Source of the DNA: Gonium pectorale
Taxonomy: Eukaryota > Chlorophyta > Chlorophyceae > Chlamydomonadales > Volvocaceae
Length of the DNA stretch: 21,619 nt
NCBI GenBank assembly: GCA_001584585.1
Contig: LSYV01000050.1
Location: 964,549 to 986,167, forward strand
Direction of reading: 5' to 3'
Part shown: positions 1 through 12,000 of the stretch, in pieces
Layout of the letters: every line of letters starts with the position of its first letter
Position numbering within the stretch: the stretch's first letter is position 1
The notes under the pieces: generated by a model
The model's database searches: none
What the model saw: the letters and a program-made list of their open reading frames with translations, nothing else
Told to the model about the DNA's origin: nothing
Position numbers and translations under genes: made by a program

Positions 1-700
1 CCGCACCAAACTCCATCCCACGATAAACCAAATAGTGCAATCTCATAATTATAGTATTCCTTATATGCGTGTAGAATTCCATAGCCGTTGGTTGGCATTT
101 GGCGATGGTCAACGCGTCCATTGGCTGGTCAGCATTGGAAAGCTGCCCAACCCAAACAACACCAACTGCGCCGGGAAATAGCCACAATTATACCGTGAGA
201 TATGCACATACAGCTGATATGCGCCCGGTCTCTGAGTTGCTTGCTGGCGCTTACAATTCTCGCAACCGTGTCAACTCAAGGACCCGGCACGGTTCCGACT
301 AAACCCCCACAAGCCAAGCGGGCCTTCTCTAACGAACGTGGGTGTCCGTTTGCGTACAAGCACTGGGGTTCATGACGCGTTGACGCGTTCGGGCGTGTAT
401 GGCCGTAGAGGCGGGCTCCCTCTTTCTCTGCAGATTTCTGTAGGGCGGGTGTGTGCGGGTGCGGGTCTATACCGGTTGCCCCTGCCCATGCATCCGCTAC
501 GATTCACATACACGCTCCACCCTTCATGACCTAAATCCCCGGTACGGTCTCACGGGGCTCCGCCCTTTTCCAAGCTTCAAGGAAGCTTTTCCCCTACTTG
601 TCCACGGTGGAGCCGCGGCTAAGCGAGCAAGACGCTGGAAACGGACGTTGCATCGTTGATGGGCATCACACGGGCGTGACACTTTGGATAAACACTCAAG
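1..700. other. No gene recognised
   Basis: I see no splice-consistent coding chain, RNA gene or transposon end here. Open frames are short and overlap on both strands. A small perfect hairpin lies at 572-588 (7-bp arms AAGCTTC/GAAGCTT, 3-nt loop). A plus frame ending at 659 closes with a basic stretch (AKRARRWKRT) that may be a relic of some ORF, but it cannot be extended. Confidence 0.5.
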
Positions 701-715
701 TGGGTATTCTTTGGC

Positions 716-1028
716 GTGTCTGCGACCTTTTGTGACGTCGTCTGCGAGCTTGTCTGCGACCAACTTGTCTGCGAGCAACTCCGCGACCAATTCGAGACTG
801 CTTTGGGCTTTGGGCATCGTAACATGATTACTATAATGAAGGAGGCCCCGCCAGCTGCGGTAGGAGCCTACCTACAGGCTGTCTGGGATACCAGGCACGC
901 TATTCTTCGGCGTCAGGCGCTGAAGCGGGGTAGAGATGAGGACCATAACCCGCTCCCCCACCCCAATATTCGCAATTCGTCCATGGCCCCCCCGGCTTTG
1001 ACGGACGTGTAACCTGTAACCTGTAACC
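716..1028 (+). repeat. KRRDM-type dispersed repeat, copy 1
   Basis: Decayed copy of a repeat that appears three times in the window (also 1500-1820 on the minus strand and 15185-15440). Its frame reads LRDQFE, then a degenerate HRNM, MKEAPPA, YLQAVWDTRHA, RRQALKRGR and PLPHP, matching the other copies in the same order. The 5' part (about 718-792) is a run of imperfect repeats of TTGTCTGCGA(C/G)CAAC. The copy ends in three tandem TGTAACC units (1008-1028). I do not recognise the parent element. Short length, divergence and frameshifts in sister copies point to a dead mobile-element ORF rather than a host gene. Confidence 0.6.
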
Positions 1029-1029
1029 T

Positions 1030-1190
1030 GTCTGCGAGCTCGAGCTTCCACTTGCTGGAGGGTGGACATGCGGTTGCACGTGCATATGCACGTCCTAACA
1101 GAGTTAACAGGCTCGCCAGCATGCGGCGGTCTTGCGCTGACCACCATGGCGGGCCGAACACGACGGCTGCCGTGGCAAACCGTGCACATT
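1030..1190 (+). repeat. Repeat block X, copy 1
   Basis: This stretch recurs at 1977-2099. Shared landmarks in the same order are TCTGCGAGCT, CACTTGC(T/G)GGAGGGT, a CA/GT-rich palindromic core and ACCATGGCGGGCCGAACA. In this copy the core is a perfect 16-bp palindrome at 1078-1093. It follows directly on the TGTAACC tail of the KRRDM repeat. No coding function is apparent. Confidence 0.6.
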
Positions 1191-1499
1191 CTACCTCCGG
1201 TACCTAGTATCGCACAACTTGGCTCTGCTGTCGGTTGGTCTCTAGTCGTTTCCCCCCTTCTTTTCTCCCGGAGCCGTGTCACTGCACGTAGTATAGTACG
1301 ACACAAGTAGCGACTGCAGGCGTACGGCAGTGGTGGAGAGGCGGCAGGCGGGTAGGGCAGTACGGAACGTCGCTAAAAACCCAAACGGGAAGCACGGTGC
1401 CGACACTGCAGGGCATCAGCGAAGCATTGCATATATGGGTTGGCTTCTTCTGCCTCGCCCCTGCACCACCCCTTGCTCAAGACCGGGCGCTCAGTACAT

Positions 1500-1820
1500 G
1501 GGCGTATTCGTTGCCAAAAAGTCCATGCCCGATTCGGGGCATGATTAATCGTGGAAAGGTCGGGAAGGGCCCCATGCAGATACGAAATGCGAGTGGTGGG
1601 GTGGGGTAAAGGGCCATGATTGCCGGCTCTACCCCGCTTCCGCGCCTGGAGCCGAGGTATGGCGTGCCTAGTGTCCCAGCAGACAGCCTGCAAATAGCAG
1701 ATGGGGCCTCCTTCATATTCGTAGCCATGTCCCGGCGCTTGAACTGCAATGCGCCTTCAGATTGGTCGCGAAGGCGCTTACCGCACACCTTGCATGTCCG
1801 CTCGCACCTAGCCCGCCCGC
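1500..1820 (-). repeat. KRRDM-type dispersed repeat, copy 2 (inverted)
   Basis: Read on the minus strand this begins with a Cys cluster (C-x3-C-x2-C, ERTCKVCGKRL), then LRDQSEGALQFKRRDM and MKEAPSA. A frame change follows, and a second frame continues with WDTRHAIPRLQARKRGR and GPLPHP. It is the best-preserved copy for the N-terminal Cys motif, which suggests the ancestral ORF carried a small zinc-binding finger before the KRRDM segment. The frameshift shows it is not functional. Confidence 0.65.
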
Positions 1821-1879
1821 AAAGCAGATACCCTCTATCTGTCTCCGTCGGGTTTCGCCTTCATGACCCATTTGCATTT

Positions 1880-2099
1880 TGGCCCCCCGACGTATAACCT
1901 GGGTTTCGCGTCGTAGCCGGTACTATCCTTTGGCTCAACGATCCAAGGGCACCATCTTTGGCGCGTCTGCAACCTTGTCTGCGAGCTTTCACTTGCGGGA
2001 GGGTAGACGTGCGCTTGTACGTGCACATGCACCTCCATAATTCGACTTGCAGGCCAGGACACGGCGGTTTTGCGCCCATCACCATGGCGGGCCGAACAT
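1880..2099 (+). repeat. Repeat block X, copy 2
   Basis: Second copy of the block at 1030-1190, with a GACGTATAACCTG stretch at its left matching the GACGTGTAACCTG before copy 1. The best-matching part is about 1977-2099 and ends in ACCATGGCGGGCCGAACA. Substitutions are spread throughout, so the copies are old. Confidence 0.55.
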
Positions 2100-2161
2100 G
2101 ACCCTCAAAACCGTGGCGACAGTCGTACGGCGCTCCCTACTCCCCTACTCCCTCTGTCTAC

Positions 2162-2189
2162 CTCCAAGTCTATAGCTCCAAGTCTATAA
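2162..2189 (+). repeat. 14-bp tandem duplication
   Basis: CTCCAAGTCTATA(G/A) occurs twice head to tail, about 105 bp before the proposed start codon of the long plus-strand gene. It may lie in the promoter or 5' UTR. No function can be read from it. Confidence 0.7.
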
Positions 2190-2294
2190 CTCAACGTCCA
2201 CAGTCTACTTATGAACAAGCTCTCCAACTTTCTTGTGTGAAAACAATGCCAGTTCGTTTTCGGGGTCGCAATGTCCAGCTTGGGTGAATAGTCC

Positions 2295-3010
2295 ATGAGC
2301 AAACTATGCTCTGTCGATGGGCAGATGCGCATCTTCGACTTCGGTCTTCTGCGTTGGCTGGGTCTTCGGTCGCGCCGACGACGCAGTGGTGAAAGTGCAG
2401 CTGGTCGTGCTGCTGCCGACAGGTGTGCCAGAGATATTGTACTAATTGCAACACCAGATTTGTGCTTCGATGTGGGCATGGCCGTTGTGACTTGCTACCA
2501 ACCGCGTGCTGCTGCAGGTGCATCTGTTGCCTCGCCGCGCACGCAAGGGCGAAATCAAAAGTATATGCAGTTCACGGTCATCATGTGTTGCGGACTACTG
2601 ATGCTGACCGATGGATGTTGCGTCCAGGCATGCGCCTCGTGTCTCGCCATGGTGGCTTCCATCAGCGGCCAACAAGTAATCAAGGAGCATGGTCAAACTG
2701 CGGTGTTTGTGGCCCGCATGGAAGGTGCGCGCGCACTTCACTCGCTCCCTGCCTGCAGCTGGGTCTTCAAGACTTACCATATTACCCGTGAGACCAGGGT
2801 TCAATTCAAGTGTCAAAGTGGGCGTCGTTCACGCGGGTGTGGAGGTCCTGACAGCCAAGCTCAGGTGAAGCATATGTTTCAGCCAGGTCAATCGACCGGG
2901 TGCCAACCTGACCAAATTTGCGTTGCAGGATTCGCGGCTATGTGGGCAGCATGCTGTATGAACTAAACCATCCTGGTGCTGGCAAAGTGGGCTTCAATAT
3001 CCTCAGACAG
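2295..3010 (+). CDS. N-terminal exons 1-4
   Basis: Exon 1 (2295-2422) begins MSKLCSVDG and has an Arg-rich run. Exons 2 (2518-2675), 3 (2759-2864) and 4 (2929-3010) follow, with phases 2, 1, 2 and 0 that join without a stop. Exons 3-4 read as alternating strands (VKVGVVHAGVEVLTAKLR, then GSMLYELNHP) followed by a Gly loop, GAGKVGF, and the start of a helix. That order suits strand 4, the acetyl-CoA pyrophosphate loop and helix 3 of a GNAT fold. Exon 1 and the intron of 83 nt before exon 3 are the weakest calls. Other frames are open through 2423-2791, so the 5' model needs transcript support. Confidence 0.5.
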
Positions 3011-6000
3011 GTGGGTATGTCGGGTGGTGCCGTGCGCGACTCCGCCCATCACGTCATGTGATACTTGGGATACTTCTGACGAGGGGCGCATGTTTGCTCA
3101 CATTGCAGGCCCTGTTGGAGTGGCTGAAGCCGCTTGGTTCACCGTTCATCGTGGTGGACGCCCGTGACAGTGTGCAAGCGAACGTCCTTGAGGACGCGGG
3201 CTTTGTGCGGTCGTCGGACAAAGTAAGGCCGCTGGCGATCCGCGTTATCACTATCATTTGCACGTGAGCAGTCAATCACCGGCCTGCCAGCTTTCTTTGT
3301 GCCTATCTACTTGATCTAGTTGGCGCCAGTGGCGCCGGGCCAGCCGTCCTGGGCCAGGTCACAGCCTGACGACCGGCGTTTCATACGCACAGGAAACTGG
3401 CTTGTACGACTCGTCCTGTTCACGGCTCAGCACCAACTACTGAACTTGTCTCCCTCCAACGCTCATCCGCTTTTGTGATAGGAGAACAAATGCTTGGTTG
3501 AGGACGGATACGCGGCGCCGTCCCAAGGCGTTGTGCGCCTTATCGCCGATCTGAATGACACATCGTCTATGAGCTATACTGAGTTCGAGGCAGAGCGGGC
3601 CGGTGCGAGTGAGCCGCCCTCGTCTGGATCAGCGGAGCAGTTGCAAGGTCTGCAGCCTTCAACCCAGCCTGCCGTTTCATCATGCCCCATCGCAGCTCCA
3701 CCACCGGAGTTGGGTAATGCAGAGCAGCCAGGGCGCAGGCCCCTTCACAAGGTGCAGCCGCTAACCTCGCCGCCGAATTCGCCTGCGTCTTGCAAGGCAG
3801 CAGACACGGCTGGTCGGGAATTGGCAGCGCAAGCGGTATGTGCTTGCGTCCATACGAACATGTACGGTTAGATCCGGATGTTGCCGGGTGGACCCATTAC
3901 GGGGTCCACCCGCGAGGCATGTGTCATGTTCGTTGCCTTGTCAGTTATCTTGGTCGTTGCGGTCTGGAACCGGATACTCGCATTCTATCTTGGGGGGGCG
4001 CGAGGGATTCATTACCTGCAGTAGCATGCCGTTGGAGCGAGTTCTTGTGGATTCCATTGATACTGCTACGGCACCTATCACTGCGAGGCAAGGCAGTTGA
4101 CAAAGATTGGTAATTAAACCCCACTTCGTCCATTGATTCTTTATCCTCTGCAGGGATCCTCCGGGCGAAGGCTTCAGCTGCAATCCAAAGAGAATGTACT
4201 GGGCCTACCCAAAACCGACAGAGTGGCTGCTGGCAGCAGCCGCGGCACCGCTGGCTCCGACGGCAGACATTCCCAGGGCGGCAACTACATCTCTTTGCCG
4301 ACCCGCCTCCTGGTGAGTTTATCCTTGTTGGAGATGCTGAATGCTGCGGGCATAGGCCAATAACGAACGAACGAAGTCTTTTACCGTTGATGCTGGTTTA
4401 ATTTCCTCAGGCCTCCCTGGGCGCCAGCCGTGCTGCGTCAGCGGAGGAGGTGGAGCGTCAGGCATTGCGTGAAGACCACCCGCTAGCGCCCAACCAAGTG
4501 AGGGCTGCTGACAGTACCTATGGGAACAGCACGACCCCTGCAATCCATGCGTATGCGGCCTGAATACCAAGTACGGCTTGCATGAACACGACGTAAATGG
4601 AGCTGGATAATACCTGTTGTTCGTGTGCTGACCTGCTCTGCCTCCCAGCCTCAGGCGAGCGCTTCCGCCTCCTCCGATGCGGCACAAGAGGTCCAGCGGG
4701 CGCAACTCGGGGTGTCGTGCCATCAGGTGAAGGGTGGGACGTAGCGTGCCATGTTCTTGTGTCGACCTGGCACGTCTGTGCTGTTGATTTGTTCACTGTT
4801 GTGCGTCGTGGTGGCCTGCGAGCCTGTGACGGTAGACCGATTGACTTATCTTCGTTCACTCTAGCACCACTTCATCGCCAGGGGGCTGACACACGGCCCG
4901 GGAGCTGCAACGACCTGCAACATCACGGGTTTGCAACCGCAACATCCCTGCCAGCTGGGCCTCAGGTGGGTGTCCAGTGTGGACTTTTACAGAATGTTAC
5001 TCAGCTGAGGAGGGGTTAAGGTGGCGAACATGCAGTCAACGTTTGCGCTGCCTTCATTGCTTAACGCAAATCGATGTACCCTCCTCTTCTCTTTCTTTAC
5101 CTCCGTTTCTGGTATCTAAAACATTTTACCCCTTGCGGAACATCACCCACCATGTGCTTCGCCCTTGCTTAATGATAACATGCAGATTGCAACAAGACCC
5201 GCCTTGGCCTTCACGGTTCGCGTGCCTACGGGACTGCCTACGGTTTTCAACAAGCCCGCGGTAGTGCCTCTGCTGGCATCGCATTCGCTGGACCCCGACT
5301 CAGTGGCATTGCCTCGAGGCGGAGCCATGGACGTGGCTGGGCTGCAGCCGGCCCTTGTAGCCCTTGCCGCCGGAGGGCATGCGTCTGCCGGGCAGCAGGC
5401 TGAGAAGCCGCCACTGCGTGACCTGCAGCTGCAGTCTGACACAGCTGCAGACATGGCGGTCGGCACCTCCCGTATGAGCAGCGGCAAAGTATACGGTTGC
5501 AGCCTTCCGTGCAAGGGCGCGGCCAAAACAGCGGCCAGCGGTGTGGGGGCAGCGCTTCCAAGGCTTACCTTGCACTCGCTGTACTGTCGGCAGGGACGTA
5601 CCGGCCTTCGTGGCTTCTCGATGCTCCGCAAGGAAGGCAATGGGGCGGCCCCTGAACGAGCCCGTGGATCAAGCGCCTTGGCTTTGGCACCGTCGCCCAC
5701 GACTGCTCTTGCGTCTGGCGCCGAGGCCGGCTTGCCGAAACTGCTGACGAAGAGCTTGTTCCAGCGGGCTCACGCATCTTCTCCGTCGCCTCCGGCAGGA
5801 CAGCCCTTTCCTTGGATGGAGACACCACCCAACGCTGCGCAGATCAGCGCTGCTGCCGTGGGCAGAGACAGTGTGCTCTCCAGTGTATGTACCGTCAGCA
5901 GGACTCGTCCTGTGATGCGTTCGTCATCAGGGCAGCAGTGTCTGGACGGCGCATTCCATGCCAGTCTTAAGCCGTTGCTGTGCGCGACTGTCACGGACGC

Positions 6001-9000
6001 GCTCTTCAGCTTGCACGTCGGCAGCATCTCCACACCGGACCTTCAGCACGTGGCGGTGGGTGAAGCTCTTGGCAGCATTGGGCATGCACCGCCCGGTAGC
6101 AACGAGACAGTGGGCGTTAGCAGCCCGATGGCTCCATCTATAGCGCCCGTGCAGATAATGGGGCACACGTCGTTTCGTAGTGATGTCCTGGAGCCCCGCT
6201 TGTGCAGTGCCGCTGGCGCAGGAGCCCTTGTGGCGCCTGTTGCGGTGTATGGCGCTCCGGGCCTTCCAGCAGTGGGGCGCCAGCTCGGCTGCAATAAGGC
6301 TGCGGCTCGGAGCCACAAAGACCAGCCGCCGCTGCCTGCTGCCAGGGCGGCAGAGACCTCACGAGGGCCTGCCCATGTCGTCACGGCCGGTGCTGGGACC
6401 AACACGGAGGAGCTGCAAGCCAGCCCGTCGGTGGTCGCGTGCCAGAAGCCTCTAGCGGGCACTGTGCAGCTGACAGCCCTTGCGTCACCGCCTACCGCCG
6501 CCGCCTTAGCTGCTAGGGCCGGAGACCAGGTGGGCGGATATGCGTTCTTGACCCTTGTCTAGAGGCTCGTTGCCTATTGATCTCTCAATACATGAAAACT
6601 ATTGAGCCACCAAGCGACGACGGCAAAAGTGTGCGTGCCAACCGCAACTCATGGCGGGCAGGCCCGGAGCACCTCCAAAATTCTAGCATAGCAATCCGTC
6701 GTAACTGGACTTTATCCGCGATGTGACCTTCTCCCCCCGCTGGCCTCATCATAAACTGTGGTTACAGGATGCGTCCATGGCTGGCCAAATCGACAATGGC
6801 TTTGGGGGCGACCCATTTCAAGAGCCGTGCGACAGTATGTTTTGGCTGATAAGGGTTGTTGCCGCAAGCGCCAGCCTATATCGCGTAACAAAGCATGCAA
6901 GACAGGGAGTCGGTTCCCAGAAATGTCAGGGGCTGGGGAGCGTTCATAAATAGATTTCCGCTATGCAATTGTGTGAGGGAGGGGACAATAATGGGGTAGG
7001 CCGTGCCGAACGCAAGGCCCGCATGTGAAGCGCTTGACCTACTCAGTCGCTTTCAGATTAACTTCTGGACGGACCCGTAGCTTTGCTCTTAAAACTCATG
7101 AGCAAGTGGGCCCCTCACCTTGCATGCCGTACGCTACGGTCCGCAGGAACAGCCGCTGACGATGCCGCTGCGGGCCTCCTGGCGCCGTTGATTGGAGGAC
7201 AGCCGCTGGAATCAAGAGCGCGCTATGGGGCCCCGGCGGCAGGTCTGCACTCCCCGGCCGCAAACCGTCAGCACGTCGGCGCTGTTGCCGGGCTACGCGG
7301 CCCGTTGGAGCTATCAACGGGTATTGGCCGCTCTGGGCAGGTTGGTCTCTACGGAGAAAGCTCCTTTCTAGGGCGCTTTCAACTGTAGATGCATTGCCAC
7401 GTAGCCGCTTCGCGTTAAATGCTGACGTCCTTCCGACGCTTTCGTTTACCGTACTGACTGAACCACTGATGGTCCACTGAATCTCAGGCCTCCCTGGGCG
7501 CAAGCTATGCTGCGTCAGCGGAGGTGCCGGTGCGTCATTCATTGCGGGACGAGCGATCTCTAGCGCCCAACCAGCGAAGCTGGCGGTGCCTTTGGGAACA
7601 ACATCGAACCTGACTCCTGAGTACGGCTTGTTGAAACCCAACGGGAAGGATGGCATGCCATTTTCACACGCAGTCAGTTTCTGCATGCTTGCGCAGGTAT
7701 GGTTGTGGTACGTACTTATCGTTGTTTTTGCTCTGGACCTCCTCTGTCTCGCAGCCTCAGGGGCGCGCTCTGGCCGCCTACTCCTCTGATGCGGCGCATG
7801 AGGTCCAGTGGACGCGATTCGGAGGGATGGCACGTGACCAGGTGAATCCGGAGGTGGCGTAGCCATGCTTGCGTGCGGCAGTGTCTTGTCAACAAGACAC
7901 GCGTGTGCCGTCGCCTGCATCCTTTGTGCTGCTGCCTTGTCAGGTGTTTTTGCAAGCATTTAAGGGTTGACTGGTGGACTCATCCCGTTCATTTCCCCGC
8001 TCCATCCCTCACCACCAGCGAGCTGACGCCCGGACTGGGGGCCACAACGGCCGGAGTATGCAAGGGCTTGGAACCGCAACCTCCCCGCCAGCAGGACCTG
8101 AGGTGGGCAACCGAGGCTTTGACAATGGGAAGGGGAGGGGCATGTGAGCCCCCGGTTTTCAACAAACCTAACTGAGCAGAGGCAGATCAAGGCACGCACA
8201 CATCGGCAACTTTCAGGCATACATTTCATGGCCTGCTGCCGTTGTTTAGGCCCGCTGTGCCTCGAGCACCCCTTGCACTTGATCATAACATATGTACCTT
8301 ACCGTGTTCTGCGCTAACCCTCAGGCACACGGTTCTGATGCGCCGGGCGCTACGGTGCCAGTGATGAATGCGGTGGTGGCACGGTCAGCTACCAGCAGCG
8401 AGCGGCGGTGTACGCAGCAGGTGAGGCTGGCAACTCCCGGAGGGGAGCGTAGATAACCGGTAAGGTACCACCAGATGAATGCGGGCCTGACGATGGTGGA
8501 GGGCTTCCCTTCGTACGCGTGCAGGATCTTTGTCGATCGCTGCAAGCTGACCAAGAAGCGGCAAGCGGCATGTCCGCATCCTGCGCCCTGCCGTTGCTTG
8601 GCATTGTCAGCGGTGGCACCCTTGAAGGCTCTGCCGTTCTGAGGCTGGCGCGACACGCTGCCGCCGCTCGTGGCGCTGGTTTCAGTACTGCTGATGTCGC
8701 TGACTCAGTGGTGCCCAGCACCAGCAGCAAGCGCGTCTCTGCCTGTCCACCGGCGGCTGACAGAGAGCCCACAGGGACAGATCACGCAGCTCCTTTGTGG
8801 AGACTGGGTGCAAAGCCCGGCAAGCGTCAGCGCTTGGATGGTGGCGGAGTGCCGGATGTCAGCAGTCCATGCATATCCCCTACGCTTTCTAGCGTGGGAG
8901 GGGCAGCACCTCGCGGCGGCGATGCCGAGGCGGTGACTCTTGGCTCCGGCCATGACACCAGCAGCTCAGGGCCTGTGCCACGGCAGCCTGGCACCGCCTC

Positions 9001-12000
9001 CAAAGGCCGTGCAGATGCGGATGCCCCTGCTTCGGGTGGCGACTTGACGCCGGGTCTTCAAGAAGCATCCGTCGCAGCTGTGCACGCGCAGGTAGGTTCT
9101 GTTCTTACCCTTTGGGGTTTCGTTATGATGCGGGTAAATCCGGCGTCTTACTAATTGCTCGGGACTTGAAACAGGTGCCCTTGCCGTCGCCGCCGCTGGC
9201 CTCCGGTAACGCTGGAGCTGAAATGCAGGTAGGGCGTGAGGTGTGCGTTGCACTCATTGTCCTATGTAATCTCTTTTGCCAATGTGTGGTCCCATCATGT
9301 CTGTGCCCCGGAGGACGTACATAACCCACAAGCCTCTTTTGGCATTGTTCGTTATTGCTCTTCCAGGAAGCCCAGATGCCTTGGAACGGCGAGGGAGGAC
9401 TGGCGGCGGCACCTGCCCCTGCCGCTAACGGAGGACAACCAGTCCAGGAGGCCTGCAGAGTTGTTCGTGACCATGCGTCTTGCGGCGCAGTTCCCCCCTC
9501 TGCAGACGGGGCAGCAATGCCTATCACAGCGGCGCAAGTTCCGGCGGCAGCGATGACAGCTGCAGCGCCGCCGCCGGCGGTTCGGTCCACAGTTGCCCAC
9601 CCTGCAGCCCCTTCAGGGCAGGTGGCATTCGCGAAGAAGGCGGCTGCACCGGAAACACAGCGGGAGAATCATCTCGTGGACCAAGGTGCCTGCGCTCAGG
9701 GCGAGGTAGGCTTTCCTCTCTGGCAGGCCTTGGCAGTAACATCAAATAGTCGGGTGCCGTGCTAATTGGTTAGGAATCGTTGATCGGTTGACGAGTTTTG
9801 TATCTGACTAGACGTTTGCTATTCTCTCGCAGGCTAATACATCCGTGAGGGAGGGGCTTCAACCTTCCGGCACACCGAAGCGCTCCACGGCACCTCGCAC
9901 GAAGGTGTGATCTCTAAAGCTAGTTCATGGGGAGAATGCTGGTAGTGCGGTGGGAAGGGGGGCATGCCGTACGTAATGGGTGTGCTCCGGAATGAGTCCG
10001 CGTGGGTTCAAGGCAGAGAGGACGGCGTGTTAGGATTTCACGAGGGACTGACGCAAAGTATATCTGCATCACGGGCGAAATGTTACGGTATACGGCCTAC
10101 AGACTCGTGACTAAGAACTACAGCACCCCCGCATCGCGCCACCCAGACTGGAAGGGCTTCAGCCATTCAGCCTTCGACAAATGGGGATGACCTGAGCCTC
10201 CAGCTCCTTTACCAAGTACGCTTTTCAAACCATTGCCCCCTTTTCCGCACATTACAGGCACCGCAACCGGCACTTCCTGTCATGGGTAGAGACACGCCAA
10301 AGGATTGCCTGGCGCTGCTCACCTTGCCCTCAGCCGCCGTCAAGATTAACGCGTCGTCGGACGACTTCCGACATGACTACGCACATTGGGATGCAGTCAG
10401 TCAGCGCGACCAGGCCGAGGAGACAGATGGGCTCGGTACTGAGCCGTCCACGGGCCAGCCATCTCCAGTTGGCAACAACATGCGGCCATCAGCCGGGGCT
10501 GATGGCCTTCCATACCCCTGTGCTGGAAGCAGCCACAGCGCGGCCGCTGTCAACAGTAGCGGGACTGCACGTGATGCGAGCAGCCACGGTGTCTTGTCCA
10601 CTACGGACGCCTACGGTAACAGCCCAGGGGCTAAGGACGGTTTACGGGGCCGCCATGCCGCAGGCGGAGAAGCGGCGCCTTGCGCGGCGCGCAGCTTTCC
10701 ACCGCGCCTATCGTTGGCCAAGGGGAACAACGAGGCTGCCGTCGGAGGCGCTCGGACAAGGTTGGATGAGGGACGACAGCTGGACGTTGCCCGAGACGTT
10801 GGCGCAGGCGCGGGAGCGGCACCTGATGTGGCGCTCAGCGGCCCGCGCCGCTCAGCGTTGGGGCGCCAGATCAGCTCTCTGGCGGCAGTAGCTCTGCATC
10901 AGACGGTTCTGCCGCTGCCGCCGTTGCGAGCGTCCGATAGGGGTATGCCGGCTTGGCAGTGTGCTGCCCTGGCCGCTGCGGCCGGAGCTGGGGCCGCCGG
11001 TTTACCAGTCATGTCGCGGCGCGAACCCGAAATGGGCCGCACGATGCAGAAGGCCGTGACNNNNNNNNNNNNNNNNNNNNNNNNNNNNNNNNNNNNNNNN
11101 NNNNNNNNNNNNNNNNNNNNNNNNNNNNNNNNNNNNNNNNNNNNNNNNNNNNNNNNNNNNNNNNNNNNNNNNNNNNNNNNNNNNNNNNNNNNNNNNNNNN
11201 NNNNNNNNNNNNNNNNNNNNNNNNNNNNNNNNNNNNNNNNNNNNNNNNNNNNNNNNNNNNNNNNNNNNNNNNNNNNNNNNNNNNNNNNNNNNNNNNNNNN
11301 NNNNNNNNNNNNNNNNNNNNNNNNNNNNNNNNNNNNNNNNNNNNNNNNNNCCGACGCCGGCGGCGCCGCTGGAAACCCAGACCAGGTGGGCGAGCTTTTA
11401 GACAACACTTCCGTTCGGAGACTATTCCTTGTACGTGTGTGCTCTCCTATACTATTCCGAAACGCCGATTGCAAATAGCAACGTGCACGTTGTAACTTCT
11501 ACGCAAGAGGCCGGAGGACAGATTCCAGAGGACGAGCAAACTGATTGCATTCTAACCTTGTTTGTTGCCTATGGCCCTTCCTGTTACCCGTTTCTGCAGC
11601 ATGTGCCGTCGGATGACGAGCTCGGCGGCGTCTTCGGCGGCGGCTCCTTCACCGAGCTGTGCGACGGTACGTGCCAGTGCTCTGGCGTCAGCACTGAGGC
11701 TTCATGTATGCAGTCCATACGCCGCATGGAGGCGTGCGCTGTACGGCATGATGCGTATGAAGGGGACCTGTGATTGGAGAAGCTGGGCAAACGGGTTCTT
11801 TCTGCAGTTCAGGATGGGATAGGGTCTAGGGTCAAGACGCGCAGGGGGAAGGGGGCTCTTAAGGGGCCTTACGGAGGCCCATTCGTTCGTGCTAATGTCC
11901 CCTCCTCGCTGGCGGGAGGTTGCGCTGCATACCGTTGGCCCCCGTCGGTGCGGTCCGTCAGCTAGCGCGCCTATAGCGACCCGTCCCATGGATATCCCCC

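Noticed and set aside
572..588. AAGCTTC/GAAGCTT hairpin as a terminator
   Set aside because: No gene ends here and no T-run follows; intrinsic terminators are not expected in a nuclear genome.
2105..2479. Minus-strand frame of 124 codons over exon 1 of the long gene
   Set aside because: Its Arg-rich appearance mirrors the Arg-rich plus-strand exon, and it has no splice continuation.
7096..7959. Open frame of 287 codons on the minus strand
   Set aside because: It runs opposite to exons and introns of the long gene, crosses their boundaries and has no recognisable domain. It is a shadow of GC-rich sequence.
10002..10190. 62-codon frame inside the 353-nt intron
   Set aside because: Composition is interesting, but there is no start context, splice link or homology that I can recognise.
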